Counted from the stretch's first letter, positions 11,102 to 25,144 are shown. The stretch is DNA of 64,000 bases from Apricaphanius iberus (GCA_028564705.1 JAPXFQ010000842.1:62001-126000); one strand, 5' to 3'. Notes: generated by a model from the sequence alone, not told the origin. Numbers and translations: made by a program.

Positions 11102-12008
11102 TCATTCTAGTGGTGCTACTTGAGTGGTGCAGTGGAGTGGCATGATGAGGGGCAGCCTATATAAACCTGTGGATTCACTGTATTGCCAACAATCTTCTTT
11201 ATTTTCTTGCAAAGCTTTAAAATCTGTGGCGCTATTTGCTTTTCGCACCAAATCTTTCCAACGTGATTTACTGCTTTTTGTCAGAGATATATGTGTATGC
11301 AAATCAAAGAATGGTTTAAGGCTGGTAGTCAGTATTACTGAGGCAGCTGAATCAGATTTTCCATCAGTAATGATGTGTGAGGTGAACACTACAGTAGCTG
11401 AGAGTAGCATAAAAATAGTCTTGGAACTTGGGATCAGGTTCAGGCCTCAGAGCCATAGTTACATGTAACTGTGATGTAGGCATGATTTGTTTGTCGTGGT
11501 CAGGAACTACTTTCAAAGCTGTGTCCATCATTGTTGTGTCTTTAAGGTTTTCTTTAGGTTCAACTCGTAAAGAGTAGTACAGACAGAGTCCCTGTGGCCT
11601 ATGAGTTGTATTTAGGTAAATTTCATCATTTACATTTCCTGTTCTCACAGCTCTCATGCCGTCTCCCACTGGGATAATGGAGATTTTTAGGGCTGACATT
11701 AAGTCTCTGCCCAATAAATTGAGTGGACATTGTCGAGAAATGACTATCAGGTTTTTAGAACTAAACCCAGTTTGTGGATCTGTTATTAACACTGGTTTAG
11801 ATGAAAATGAGCACGTAGTAGCACCATCTGCTGATTTTACTAAAATGCTTTTTTTAGATTCTGGCAGATTAACGCCAGGGGAGATCACCGTTCTGCAAGC
11901 TCCGGTGTCACAAAGGAGCTCTACCATTTGTTCATTAATTTTAAGTCTTATGTAAGGCTTCTCTTTAAGAACATTAAGCAATTCCCAGGCGCCACAGCAA
12001 TCCACCAC
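11102..12008 (-). pseudogene. ERV aspartic protease and pol start
   Basis: 11364-12008 encodes a retropepsin-like domain with the active-site motif LLCDTGACRTV and a downstream LNLLGRDLM, the usual second signature. A frameshift near 11400 leads into 11102-11410, the region joining protease to reverse transcriptase. The protease frame itself is open, but it has no intact gag-pol context. Confidence 0.75.
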
Positions 12009-12035
12009 CTCATTAGAGGTGGCAAAAGTATGTAG

Positions 12036-12430
12036 TCATTGTTGTGTGAATTGCGAGTGGTCTGGGGCAGTTGGACCCTGTGTATGGATCTGACCTCGCC
12101 CTCTGGCCCTTCCTCGGCCTCTGCGACATTCGTGTGAAATGTGGCCTACTTCCCCGCAGGTCCAACACGTGGTGGCAGGGTGACCACCTTGATGTCTCCA
12201 TGAACCCTGGGGTGTGTGATTATGTGTATTCCTTCGTGGTCTAAACCCCCTCCTTCTGTTGTAGTTGTCACTTTGATAATAAACTTCCCCCTCATGGTCT
12301 TCTACCTGGGTGTGAAATACCTGTGTGTCTGCATCTGGGGGGTTTGGCTTCCTCCTCTTTCTTTCCATGACACCTTCTGCAAAACGTGCATTGGCAAGGG
12401 TGGTAAGGTTGCATGTTTCCCAGGTCAGAA
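12036..12430 (-). pseudogene. ERV gag, nucleocapsid end
   Basis: A minus-strand remnant with one CCHC zinc knuckle (CWTCGEVGHISHEC) followed by an arginine/glycine-rich RNA-binding tail. Readable gag extends upstream to about 12430, where the sequence changes abruptly to hAT terminal DNA. Matrix and capsid regions are missing. Confidence 0.8.
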
Positions 12431-12755
12431 GAAGAATTTTAAGTCAACTAACTCACTAATGCTGCAACTACCATGTTTGTTTTGAAAGTCATTAAGCATC
12501 GACGCATATTTTTTTTAACGTGTCTACGTAATCGATTACCTCAACGCGTCGTCCTAGCACTAATGCAGAGCTGTGGGTCTGAGAGGGCGCGGGGGAAAAA
12601 ATTATCTCACCTGTCTGATAAAGTTCTATTGTAATGAAATGTTCTTTCAGATTTTGGAACGTTGGGTAAATTCAAAGGTTATCAAAAAATGGTCAGATAG
12701 GACTGGGTTATGCGGGAGGACTATTAGTTCATCACACTCAATGCCATATGTCAGT

Positions 12756-12930
12756 GTGTGGGTCCCTTCACTTTCTGAGTAAAGCCAATTGAGTCTAAAA
12801 TGATATTAAATGCTGCAGTTAGGCTATCACTTTCAAAGTCCATGTGAATATTGAAATCCCCTATAATAATTACCTGGGTACCACCATCACCTAGGATCTC
12901 AATTGGGAGCCCACAATTACTTCCGTCATG
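12756..12930 (-). pseudogene. L2-like endonuclease scrap
   Basis: The minus-strand reading contains VIIIGDFNIHMD, the conserved catalytic GDFN block of the apurinic-type endonuclease of CR1/L2 LINEs. About 60 residues only. Confidence 0.65.
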
Positions 12931-13540
12931 AAGAATGCCCAGCAGAGGATGTACTTTCTGAGGCAGCTGAAGAAATACAACATGCAAGCAGACAATGATA
13001 GAGTTTGACACTGCCATCATCAGAGTAAATACTCACCACCTCCATCACCATGTGGTATGCTGGAGCCACAATCAGGGACAAAGAGCAGTGTGTTGTGTGC
13101 TTTGCTGAGTACTTGATTGGCTGCAGGCTTCTATCGCTGCGCGATCTGTCAACCTCCAGGACACTGGGGCGTGTAGGTCGGAACACAGCTGACCCTGCTT
13201 ACCTTGAACACATACTGTTTGACCTGCTCTCAGGTGGGAGGCTCCAGTCCGTTCGGACCATAACCTTTTGCCATAAGAATAGTTTCTTCCCCTCTGTTGT
13301 TGGACTCATGAACCATGACTCTAATACTTTTCCCACCACCTGATCTGATTCAATCGCATGACCCTTTGTTATGCTCTCTGCACCTGTTCTTTTTTGCACT
13401 GATGATGCCATCAATCTTTTGAGCACATTTAATTTTTAAGGGTTTGAGGAAATGTACAATAAGACAAAGTACCACATCAATTTCCTAATAGTTTAAATCT
13501 GCTCAACATTTAGCAATAAACCCTTTCTGATTCTGATATT
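12931..13540 (+). pseudogene. CR1/Rex1-like LINE, reverse transcriptase C-terminus and 3' end
   Basis: The + strand begins with AQQRMYFLRQLKKYN, a block common near the end of CR1/Rex1-type reverse transcriptases. It later gives KNSFFPSVVGLMNHD, and ends in a 3' UTR with AATAAA and TCTGATTCTGAT near 13515-13535. Internal stops. It lies directly upstream of an ak6 exon. Confidence 0.6.
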
Positions 13541-13733
13541 AGGTGAAGAAAATTGGGATATTTCACATCAATGCAAAAAAGTTGTAGATGGTTTGGGGTT
13601 TGAGATGGAGGTATGGTGCATTGCCTTCATTACCAACTCCAATGCTGGGTTTCCTTAGATAATGTACTTTTGTACGTTTTTGATTTCCAATCTGTATGAT
13701 TGGATTGAATAGACTGTCAAAATCTTTTCTCAG

Positions 13734-13792
13734 GTCAATATTATGATGGTTATGATGAAGAGTACCAGTGCCCTGTTTTGGATGAGGACCGG
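13734..13792 (+). CDS. ak6: ak6 exon encoding the YDGYDEEY region
   Basis: A 59-base exon between TTTTCTCAG and GTGAGT. It starts in phase 1 (the preceding exon must supply the first base of a glycine codon) and encodes QYYDGYDEEYQCPVLDEDR after that glycine. It ends on a whole codon. This is the nucleotide-binding region just after the P-loop exon of AK6 and is highly conserved across vertebrates. Confidence 0.92.
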
Positions 13793-14606
13793 GTGAGTTA
13801 AATTCTATTCTAACCTTTTGAAAACTATCTTTTCAGAATACCCTTCTTATTGATTCATCTTTCTAACCCCAATAAATATATATTCCGCCTCCCCTTTTAC
13901 TTCTACTCATTGAATAAGTGAAGTTAAAATTTGGTGGGGAGGCCTCTATAAGAACAGCAAGGGGCATCCACACTCAGCCATGTTTCAATTAAAAATAAAG
14001 ATTATGGTCTAAAATCAGATAATTGGCAATTAAAGCTTTGCTCAGAAGAGAGCGAACATTTGAAAGTGCCATATTAATAGTGGTCGAAGATGGAGTGACT
14101 GTATGATTAACTGCAGGTGGGACTATTGGTAACAGATTATTGGAGTGGCGTTTGTTCGATTTATGTTTGTCTACTCTCTGCTGAAAATAACAGGTATGCT
14201 ACATTTAGGGAACGGTCCAAGTCCGATATGTGAGTTTCTATTAAAATTAAGGCTGAGTTAAATAGAGCAGGGACCAGCTGCACATCATGTGAGGCTGGGG
14301 CAAAGAGGGCAGGGGTCATTGCCAGCATGCGGGTGAACTGTCTGTTGCGGTGAAATCCATCTGACCCAAACATATAACTCCTGATTCAGAAAATGTTAAA
14401 ATTGTCTATAAAACCAATATTGTGCATCACTGTGGCAGAGCCTGCTAAAATGACCAAATCCTCTTCCAATGGTGGTAGTGGGTTCAGAAATAAAAACAGG
14501 CATATGTGTTTTAAAAGATTGAACAGGTGGATGAAATCCCACTTCAGGAGCTCAGACTGCTGTTTACGAATGTCATTGGTGCCAGTGTGAATCAGAACCT
14601 TACATA

Positions 14607-16181
<1,575 letters not shown>

Positions 16182-16517
16182 AATTTGTGTCCTTCAATGA
16201 GATGAGGTATGTATTCTGCAATTTCCCTAACAGTGGCTCGAGGAAAACACTTTTTTTCCAGCTGATTGTGTGATGGCACATTGTGGATCCTATGTTCAGC
16301 TTGTTTGAACCAAATATGAAATAAAATAAATGAAAATGAATTAAAGAATGTAAAATATATTATAACATGAATTCATTTTTTTTTACATATTTTATTTAAA
16401 ATGAACGAAAATTAAAGAGCCTAGTGCAACCTCAGCAGCCAGGTGTTTTTGTTTTTTTTAATGCACCTGACATTTAACATTTTGTTCCTTATCGTCGTGT
16501 CTAACAAATGTAACTGC

Positions 16518-17624
16518 TTGAAGAGTAACTCACCCCCCAACCAGAGTATAACCCTGCCCACATTTTTTTTTTGAAAAACTGCTCAAAAAGAGGCGTTGCC
16601 TGGCGGACTAGGAATTACACGGGGGGGTGAAGAGCTGGGTGTGGTCTGGACTGTGACTGACATGTTGCAGGCAGCAGCGCAGAGTCACAGACGGCCAGAA
16701 AGATGGAGAAAGCCCTAGTGACGCGAGCTCCTTTGCCTGGAAATAATCTGGAGGTTGAGTTTTTTTCCTCAACTTCCTCCTCCAAAGGGAATAGAGTACA
16801 GCGAGATAGGTTCTGTGGAGGAGGGCAGCGGCGTCATATCATTACGAGCCGTTGTCTTGTTCTCTGTCCAGAGCAGTAGCAGATACAGGGCCTGTAGTGG
16901 CATCACGGCATAGAATGAGCACCGTCTCTGAGTGGTACATTGTTTTTGGCTAAAGCTAATGCTAAATGTAGATTAGCTCGAGTAATTTCGTGACTCTGCC
17001 TCGACAGGAGCACCTGCGGCCACTGTATGTCATTGTTCGCAACAGAAAATGTGTGTTGCAGACAGATGTATCCAAGTATGATGAGAAACATTCAGGAATA
17101 TGCAAAAAAAAAAAACGTTTTACATATCACAATTAATCCATTGAAAATGGACTATTAGCCCGGATTTTATTTTCCATTTACTGATATATCAGTAATTCCC
17201 TTTGTCATAGTTAATGAACAAATGTCAGCAAGTAGGGGTAACCACCTGCATATTAGGAGTACCCAGGTTTTGAGCCGATTGTGCTGCCGACAGTTAATGG
17301 CTCCCTGGTATGGAGGTGTGGCCGAGACCGCTCATGTTATATATCGCATCAGGGCCGGACTGGTGTCGTCAGTATTCCAAGCCTAAATCAATAACCCAAG
17401 ATTAGCCGTTAGCAATGCAGGATTTGACTTCCAGTGAATTGCAGTGCAGTGTAAACGTTTAACCACTTGGGGCACTTAACTAATGGTTTTTGTTATAAAA
17501 TTCATATTTTCACTAAAATGTACTAAAATACATAAAATATTACTGGAAATGTAGATAGTGACATTATAGAATTCTACAGTTTATCAACAAAAAAAGTAGA
17601 TTTTTGGGGTCAGTTTCTCTTTAA
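16518..17624. mobile_element. Putative non-autonomous TTAA-type DNA transposon
   Basis: The left end TTGAAGAGTAACTCACCCCC and the right end, inverted, TTAAAGAGAAACTGACCCCA form an imperfect terminal repeat with TTGA/TTAA at the borders. This suggests a piggyBac- or Kolobok-type target. About 1.1 kb, no open frame of note. Confidence 0.5.
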
Positions 17625-17652
17625 GTTGATGTCAAAACCCCGACTTACTTCT

Positions 17653-17745
17653 CAGTGTTTCCCTTATATAGGCTTTACCATGGCGCTCTGCCATGGTTAG
17701 AATTCCAGCGCCATGGCTACAAAAGCTAACCGGTAGGCTACGTTG
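17653..17745. repeat. hAT-like terminus CAGTGTTTCCC
   Basis: Begins CAGTGTTTCCCTTATATAGG, a start common in fish hAT elements, followed by an internal inverted CCATGGCGC...GCCATGG. The opposite end was not found; a CCATGGCTAGAA echo occurs near 19075. The rest of 17745-19229 is AT-rich intron in which I see nothing else. Confidence 0.35.
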
Positions 17746-19067
17746 TCCTACCGTATTTCGCGAAGCAAGTACGTAATTTAACATCTACGTACGCGGTTAC
17801 GACTCACCCCTCTAAACAAAACAAAAAAAGCGGCGGACATTTGAGTTTTGTGCTTAATGTGCGGTACTCATGTCTGACAACACAATGCAGCAGTGTGGTG
17901 AAACCGTTTCAGCCATAAAGTCTTAAGTAAAGTCCTACTGATATGCTTTGGTTTACTGTGTTATATTTAATGTTACTAATGATATAATTTGCAGTTAACT
18001 GTTTGAGTTGCGGAACAATTCTGTTTTATTTTGTAAATATATTTGGCATAAGGTGTACATTAATTGTAAACAAAACTGTTACTTGGGAAAATCGGATAAC
18101 AACAACTTTGATGTACTCTATTTTCATTTGCGGGATGGAAATTTTCATGGCGCCATTGAAAAGCGGAGAATAACAACTCGACTGAATGTAACATCTGCGC
18201 ACCCTCCCTCCCTCCTCCATACTTCCTCCTGCCGTCTGCCTTAGTCCTCTGTCCTCAATTCCTCACTCGCTGCACCTGCCGCTAAAAGGAAAATTGGTTT
18301 GTGTTGCGGACCTGCCAGCTTTTAGTAAATGTCAACTTTAACGCCTAACTTTACTTTCACTGTGGAAACATTCAAGCCAAATACTATGTGGAAAAAAAGC
18401 GAAATAAAGATTTGCAAGGTTTTTTTTTCTTTTCAAATCTTCAGATCTGCTGAAGTTTTTAAATGAATATGAAGAAGTGTGGCTATGCTTGTGACCCTCT
18501 AAAGCTCCTCCTCATGCATTTTGCACAGTCTGTGAATATATGGACATCAGACACCAGGCAGTTGCAGGTGATTTATAAATTAGCCCTGGTGACGTGTGCA
18601 TTCGACCTGTAAGTCAATGTAAATATTACATTCTTAAAAACAAACGACAACAAAACTATTGTGATATACAAACAAATGATCCTTTTAATTAAATGCAATA
18701 TTTCGTTTAATTTTAAATAAATGTGCAATAAAAAGTTGCATTTGACTTGGGGTTATGAGCTTGCATTAAGCTTGCATATAATCAAAACAAATGGAACTTT
18801 TTAGTTTTGCTTTTCAATATTAAAATGTCCAGTGCATATATGTTAGTCAGTTCAAATTGTTAAACAAATGTCTATAGCTTAACTAGTCAAAATAAGAGCT
18901 ATGAACAAGTGTGTATGTATTTTTCACACTGTTGAAAAAGAAAGTTGGCAGTAGAAAAAATTCTTGATTACATAGGCTAAGGCATTAAGGTACAGATGAG
19001 CAGCTTATGAGTCCATTTATGATTAATTGGCCTTAGCAGAACGAATATTTATCTTCCCCTCCGTTGA

Positions 19068-19853
<786 letters not shown>

Positions 19854-22591
19854 TAGGGATGTAACAATTCACTCAAGCCACGATTCGATTCGATTCCCGA
19901 TTTTCAGTTAACGATTCCGATTGTTTTACGATTTTCACAACAAAATGAATTTCAGTTATTTTATGGCCAAATAGATTGTCCAGTTTTTAAACAGTTGCCT
20001 TTATGTCTTTGTAACAAATTGTATCTTTCTATTGTCTTAACAAAACTTAAAGTAATAGTAGTGATTATAAGTAATATAGACATGATCACAAATTTTTATG
20101 ATCAAAACATTTTTTATTTTGAATATTATCTGCATTTATGTCTTTGCATCAATCTGAACTTGGCTTAAAGACAGGACTTTATTACTTATTGTCATACAAT
20201 TTTGGAGAAAACTGAACAAATTTCACAACAGAATACTACAGAGGTAATCCGCACTTCTCTGGCATCATGGCATGTTTTTCTTCAAAAAGACGAGCATGTC
20301 AACATTTTCAGGTAAAAGCTGTGATCTTTGCAAAGTCACAATGTCCCCTGCAGTTGAGAAGACGCGTTCACTGGGTACAGAAGTGGCTGGTGCGGTGAGG
20401 TATGCTTTTGCAAGAGGTGAAAGAAATGGATAGGTCTTACCATTCTCCTTCCACCACTTGAGTGGACAGCTTGTAAGATGTATCTGTGCTTCGCTTCTGT
20501 ACCTGGAGATTTCTGTCTCAACCAGGTTAATGTGGTGGCCTGGAGCTGCCTGTGCAGGTGCCACAAAAGTCTCTTCTAGTAGATCTTCTAAGGCTGTTTT
20601 CTTGGGAGGAGGGGGCTGTGGCGTGGCTTTGTCTCTCAACTCAACAAGCTTCACTGCTGCAGGTGTTGAAGCACTCTGTTCTTCTCTTCCATCACTTGTG
20701 TTCTTCACATGTAAGCTGGTCTATAGACGGCAGTAAAACATAAAAAGTTTTGCAAACTAATAAAAGCAATACAGGAAAAAATAACGTGCATTTTTACATT
20801 TGCTTTTATTGAATATGAATTACAGTTAATCACGATTACATAATTGTAATTTAAATCTAAGAACATTTTATAGCATTAGAAATGTAAAAAAAAAATGAGT
20901 ATAGTTAATACCTGGTCATGTAGCTGCACAGCTTTATCCTTCAGCCTGTTGAACACATCCTGACGCTGGTTTTCCTCTAGATGAGGAAGACTCCGAAATC
21001 TGGGGTCAACTGCAGTGCATTCCAGCAGGTAATTGTATTCTTGGCTATATCTGCCAGACAGATTGCTCAGGATAGCGGTCTTCATAGAAGTCACTGTGGC
21101 TGAGTCTTCTTCATTATGCGCCATGCTCTTCTCAATCATGTGCTTCAGGGGCAGTATGAGGGAGACAGTGGGGTTGTGTTCATCACAGAGCACAGTGGTA
21201 GCTTTTTTTAGAGGTTTCAGCAGTTTCACTGTGTCCTCGGCATCACGGATGTCAGAATTATCCAGTGTGTCGACTTCCCGAGCATTTCTTCTGATGTCTG
21301 TGCTGAGCAGGGCAGCTGCCACAGCCACTTGTTGCTCCAAATAACGTTCCACCATATCCAGACTGCTGTTCCAGCGTGTTGTTACGTCCATTATAAGCTT
21401 GTGCTGGTTGTCCTGGTCAAGCGCCTTTTGCTTGGATGCCAAAACAGCGGTTGCAGAGGGGCTACGGTGAAAAAAGCTGACGATGCGCCTGATTCGACCT
21501 AAAAGACGAGAGACACGAGGTACAGCTAGAGCCGCTTGGGTGGCCAAGTTTAGTGTATGGGCAAAGCACTTGATATGTGGCCCCAGGCCAGCTTCTCTTA
21601 CGGCAACATGCATGTTCCTCGCGTTATAAGTTACAACGGTAATGCTATGTTTTGGTCGTTCCAGCTTCCATTCTGAAACCGCATCTCTCAGTACATTCCC
21701 AATGTTTGTCCCACTGTGTGTTTCAAACAGAGGGCGCGTTTGCAGCACAATGCTGACCATTTCCCACTCTGTGGTGATAACATGAGCAGTAATTGTCACG
21801 TAACTCTGTGTTGCCCTTGACGTCCATCCGTCGGTAGTGATTGCTACACTATTAGCATTTCCAAGTACCTCAACAACAGTAGCTTTTACTTGCCTGTAAA
21901 GTTCGGGCATCACCGTCTGGCTGAAGTGTGGACGTGATGGAATTGAGTACTTCGGCTCAATAGTTTTGATCATTTGTTGAAATCTTTCACTTTCTACTGT
22001 TGAAAATGGCCTCATGTCTTTTGCGATATATACAGCAATAGACCTTGTAATCGCTTGAGCCCTTGGACTGGTGCGGGCGAGAGGAGTTGCAAAAACGTTT
22101 GCTAGCGTGGTTTGCCCCTTTGCTCTTCGCTCCTGCATCCGTGTCTGTGGTGACACAAGCTCGCTGTGGTGCCGACTAAGATGTTGAGACATGTTGGTCG
22201 TACTATTTGTGTACGTTATGAGTCTCTTACAGTGCTTACATGCCGTTTTTGCCTTGTCGGTGTTTCGTTCATTCTTTTCATTTGTAAACACGGGAAAGCC
22301 AAAATGCTGCCACACTGTTGACTTCAAATTGATTGGCGCGTCCTCTATCTCGAAGTTGTCTGCTGTAGCCATGCTTGGTTCCGTTCTTCTGATTGACAGT
22401 ACTTTGGCGCCACTGTCGGGCGAAAGCAAGTGTGCCACATTGCGTTCCTGACCACGTACGTATTACGTAGCCAAGAACAAAATATTTGTACAGGCTGTTG
22501 TGAATCGATTTTCTTTTTTTCTACAACAATTGATCTTTTAACCAGTTTGGACCGATTTTAAATCGATTCTTGAAGCATCGTTACATCCCTA
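19854..22591 (-). mobile_element. hAT transposon, complete with 8-bp duplication
   Basis: A 2738-bp element. Ends are TAGGGATGTAACAATTCAC and, inverted, TAGGGATGTAACGATGCTTC. An exact 8-bp duplication, GAAGTCAA, lies at 19846-19853 and 22592-22599. It carries one two-exon transposase gene on the minus strand. The perfect duplication suggests a fairly recent insertion in ak6's last intron. Confidence 0.92.
20265..22438 (-). CDS. hAT (ZBED-like) transposase, two exons, catalytic Asp lost
   Basis: Exon 1 (22438-20912) and exon 2 (20720-20265) join at GACCAG|GTATTAA ... CTATAG|ACC in phase 0, giving 660 residues including a possible N-terminal extension; an in-frame Met at about 22372 may be the true start. 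Domains: BED zinc finger (ACKHCKRLITY, LSRHHSE), RNase H-like core (ITTDGWTSRATQSY), and C-terminal dimerisation motif (SVPSERVFSTAGDIV). The block normally reading VTDNARNM is VTYNARNM: the codon at 21626-21628 is TAT. That residue is the second catalytic aspartate in hAT enzymes, so the protein should bind DNA but not cut. No stops or frameshifts otherwise. Confidence 0.88.
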
Positions 22592-22599
22592 GAAGTCAA

Positions 22600-23345
22600 T
22601 GAAGCGATAAGTTATTTTCCGGTCCGCTTTGTCTTACGTCCTGAATCACACATATGTTGTAAATCGATTTTAAATGATAACTAACGATGTACTGTGTTTG
22701 TCCAGTGATTTGGGATTTATTTGATTGTAAAAATTCGCATTTAAAATGCCTACAAATCAGTAATGAGAAGTCTCATATATGACGTAATTTTGCTAACGGG
22801 AGTTAGCATTAGCTATAGCACGTAAAACACTCACCTAAAACTTGTAGAGCTTCTCCTCCATGCTGGCTCTCACTCCACCGACTGCTTTACCCCCGACATA
22901 ACATAGATTTATAGTGGATTTCTCCATGTTTATTTCTTCTTTCTTCATCCTGGAGGTTACGGCCCTCACTCTCCTTCTTCTTCTGCAGTTGTAGTCCGCC
23001 ATGCGTTTTTACCCAAAACCTAAAGTAACTTTTACCTCCGGTCGAAAATCGGCGTTTTCTCTGCATCAAAATTAGTTTTTAAAATTCATGGACATCATAT
23101 ATTCGATCTATGGCGCATTTCAAACTGGATTGGAAAATAACTTTTATCGCTCCATTGACTCTCTTTCTTTTTTTTTTTTTTTTTGGCAGTCGTGGACCCA
23201 TTGTGAACACCATGAGGTTTAGAGAACAATACAGACCGCTGTGTTTGTTTACATGTGATCTGAGTACTTGCCAATACCAAGTACCAGTGCCGATAGCAAG
23301 CACAAAAATGCAATAAATTGGAAGGTTTTATTTTCTTCTCTGCTG
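22600..23345. other. Unrecognised repeat-like intron
   Basis: No coding exon recognised. Includes an imperfect T16 tract near 23169 and purine/pyrimidine-biased sequence. Probably part of the element into which the hAT inserted, but no ends were identified. Confidence 0.35.
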
Positions 23346-23349
23346 GCTA

Positions 23350-23760
23350 GTGGTAGAAATCTGGGTGTCTGAGAAGCCTCGGATGAGAGAATAAAACAAA
23401 GTGTTAGCTATATTCGTACATAGTTTATTTTATGTGCACGGAGGGCCTCCTGCTGAGAATCATGAAGGTTCAGCACAGTGTATATATAGTTATCAGACAC
23501 ACCCTATTGAATCAGATTCTGACTGATCATTACATCATACAGATGATTTCAGACGTAATCAAACAGAAGAGGAAGTGTCACTGTAGTCAGCAGTAAACAA
23601 TCAGGAGATAGTTTCACTGGACAATCAGAATAAAGATGACAATAAGGGACACTTTGTATAATGCTGAGAAAGACATTCACAGGATATGTAATAATTCAGC
23701 ACCAGATAATAAGAGTTGTCATACAGTAAGTCAAGATGAGATGTTTACATACAATTGGTT
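23350..23760 (-). repeat. Possible solo LTR
   Basis: On the minus strand a TATATATACACTG box lies about 85 bases before an AATAAA-containing segment (AAAATAAAC near 23430) and TTTGTTTTATTCTC. This is the layout of a U3-R region of an LTR. No gag or pol is adjacent and neither border nor a duplication could be defined. Confidence 0.3.
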
Positions 23761-24706
23761 CTTGTTTGTACCTTATAATCAGAACAGCTGTCTTAAAGCT
23801 GAGTAAGAGAACGGAACCTTTCTAAATGTCTCAGCATTAATAACATTTTTCATTACAGATGGTAAATCAGAAAAAGGAGAAAATATTGATACAAAATTAC
23901 AGCAAAAGTAAAATTTCAAGTGAAATATAATACCAGTATTTGTGTCTGTGCACATCCCTACCTTGTACATTGATGCTGAGAAGCCTTACCTTGAGGCTTT
24001 ACTGTGCCCACCTGCTTCGATGGTGCAAAATTCTTTTGATCGCCACTACCTGAAGACTTTCCTAGCTCAGGTAGAAGTCTATGAGTGAAAAGCTGAGTTT
24101 GTTCAAATATTTCATGTATAAATGGCACAAAATTACGTGTTTTTGAGTTTGGACCATGGTCCAAGAAGACCACGATCCAAGAAGACCTTCTATTGATTTG
24201 CCAAATTAAATATCCCTTCCTATATCCTTGGGGCTGATTATTTAAAGAATTCTAAGTGGTGCTGTAAATATATTAAGCAATGCCCAGATACAGAATTGGA
24301 TACAGATTTGGACTAACTTGTTTAGTCACTGTGTACAGCTTCAGGTTGATCGGGTCAAGGATATAAAATATGGAGCTTTCCAAGCAACAAACAGCGAGGT
24401 AACAGTAGGCCTTTGCAGCACTTTTGCTACTCAGGCCTAAAAAGAAAAGAAATATACGAAATACAATTGGCCTTTGCAATGCTTTTGCTGCTTGGACCTA
24501 ATAATGAAGTGGTCCTCCTGTAGAGGACGGTTACCAGTGTAGGGGTAAATCCCAGTAAAAATGTTGACAGTAATAATTACCTCCTTGGTTTTAAAGAAAA
24601 CGTATTTTCTCGGTGTAGGCATGGTGAGCCTCAACAGCCTCCGTCTCATCTGCTGGAGTTTCCGCACATCACTTTGTAGTTTACAGTAGAACTTTCTTTT
24701 TTTGCA

Positions 24707-24801
24707 GAATGTGCAGGAAAAAAGTGGCTGCGAAAGGCAGCAACACTTCGAAGCTCATCACGTATCTGTGTGAATATCAGCCACAACTCTGTCAATGCAA
24801 G
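24707..24801 (+). pseudogene. BED zinc-finger exon fragment of a hAT transposase
   Basis: Between TTTTTTTGCAG and GTACCT the + strand encodes CRKKVAAKGSNTSKLITYL, the second half of a BED finger as in ZBED-type hAT transposases. The usual histidines are replaced (YLCEYQP), so zinc binding is probably lost. The flanks 23770-24700 and 24802-25140 hold no other exon I can recognise. Confidence 0.55.
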
Positions 24802-25144
24802 GTACCTTAACGTTAGCGCTTTAACTGAAATGCATGATGTGAGGACTTTGGGTTGAGGGAGCCAGCATAGAGGCTGTGTCACGGATACCTTCATATTGAA
24901 AAGATGCTTTGTATTACGGGGCTCCTAGGGCGCAGATGAGAGTTGTTCGCTAATGCAATAGAATAAATAGACTCTGCCTGTATTATTATAAATTTAACAA
25001 TATTGCCTGTTGACATTTTCACAAATCTGCAAAGCCCACTGTAAGGACACAAACTGAGGACAATATTTTCCTGATATAGATGGTTTATTTAGTTGTCCTA
25101 AAATATTATTACACATTTCTGGTGCTAAAATTAGTACATGTAAT

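Larger units (their letters stand above)
8977..12430 (-). mobile_element. Endogenous retrovirus, defective, one LTR
   Basis: Gene order on the minus strand is gag nucleocapsid, protease, reverse transcriptase start, integrase end, env transmembrane end, 3' LTR. There are stops, frameshifts and deletions. Most of gag, the reverse transcriptase catalytic region and RNase H, the integrase front and nearly all of env are missing, and there is no 5' LTR. The integrase tail and a single-zinc-knuckle gag suggest a class I (gamma/epsilon-like) fish retrovirus. It cannot encode a virus. Confidence 0.85.
8777..12562 (-). mobile_element. hAT element remnant carrying a retrovirus
   Basis: The left end is TAGCGCTGGGCAAAACGATT and the right end, inverted, is TAGTGCTAGGACGACGCG. 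An exact 8-bp duplication, ATGCAGAG, lies at 8769-8776 and 12563-12570. On the minus strand the sequence next to the right end (ACTTTCAAAACAAACATGG, TGCAGCAT) matches the first-exon region of the hAT at 55943-58400, so both belong to one family. The transposase body is gone; a minus-strand retroviral fragment occupies about 8977-12430. Confidence 0.85.

Noticed and set aside
591..13733. The missing first exon of ak6 (Walker A, TGTPGVGKTT)
   Set aside because: No reading resembling the P-loop was found on the + strand between the repeats; it is assumed to be left of the window.
12756..14130. Treating the L2 endonuclease pieces on both sides of the ak6 exon as one element
   Set aside because: A single LINE copy cannot contain a host exon with matching phases; they are more simply two separate fragments.
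18008..18244. A 78-residue open frame in ak6's intron
   Set aside because: AT-rich random-looking reading with no motif or splice signals.
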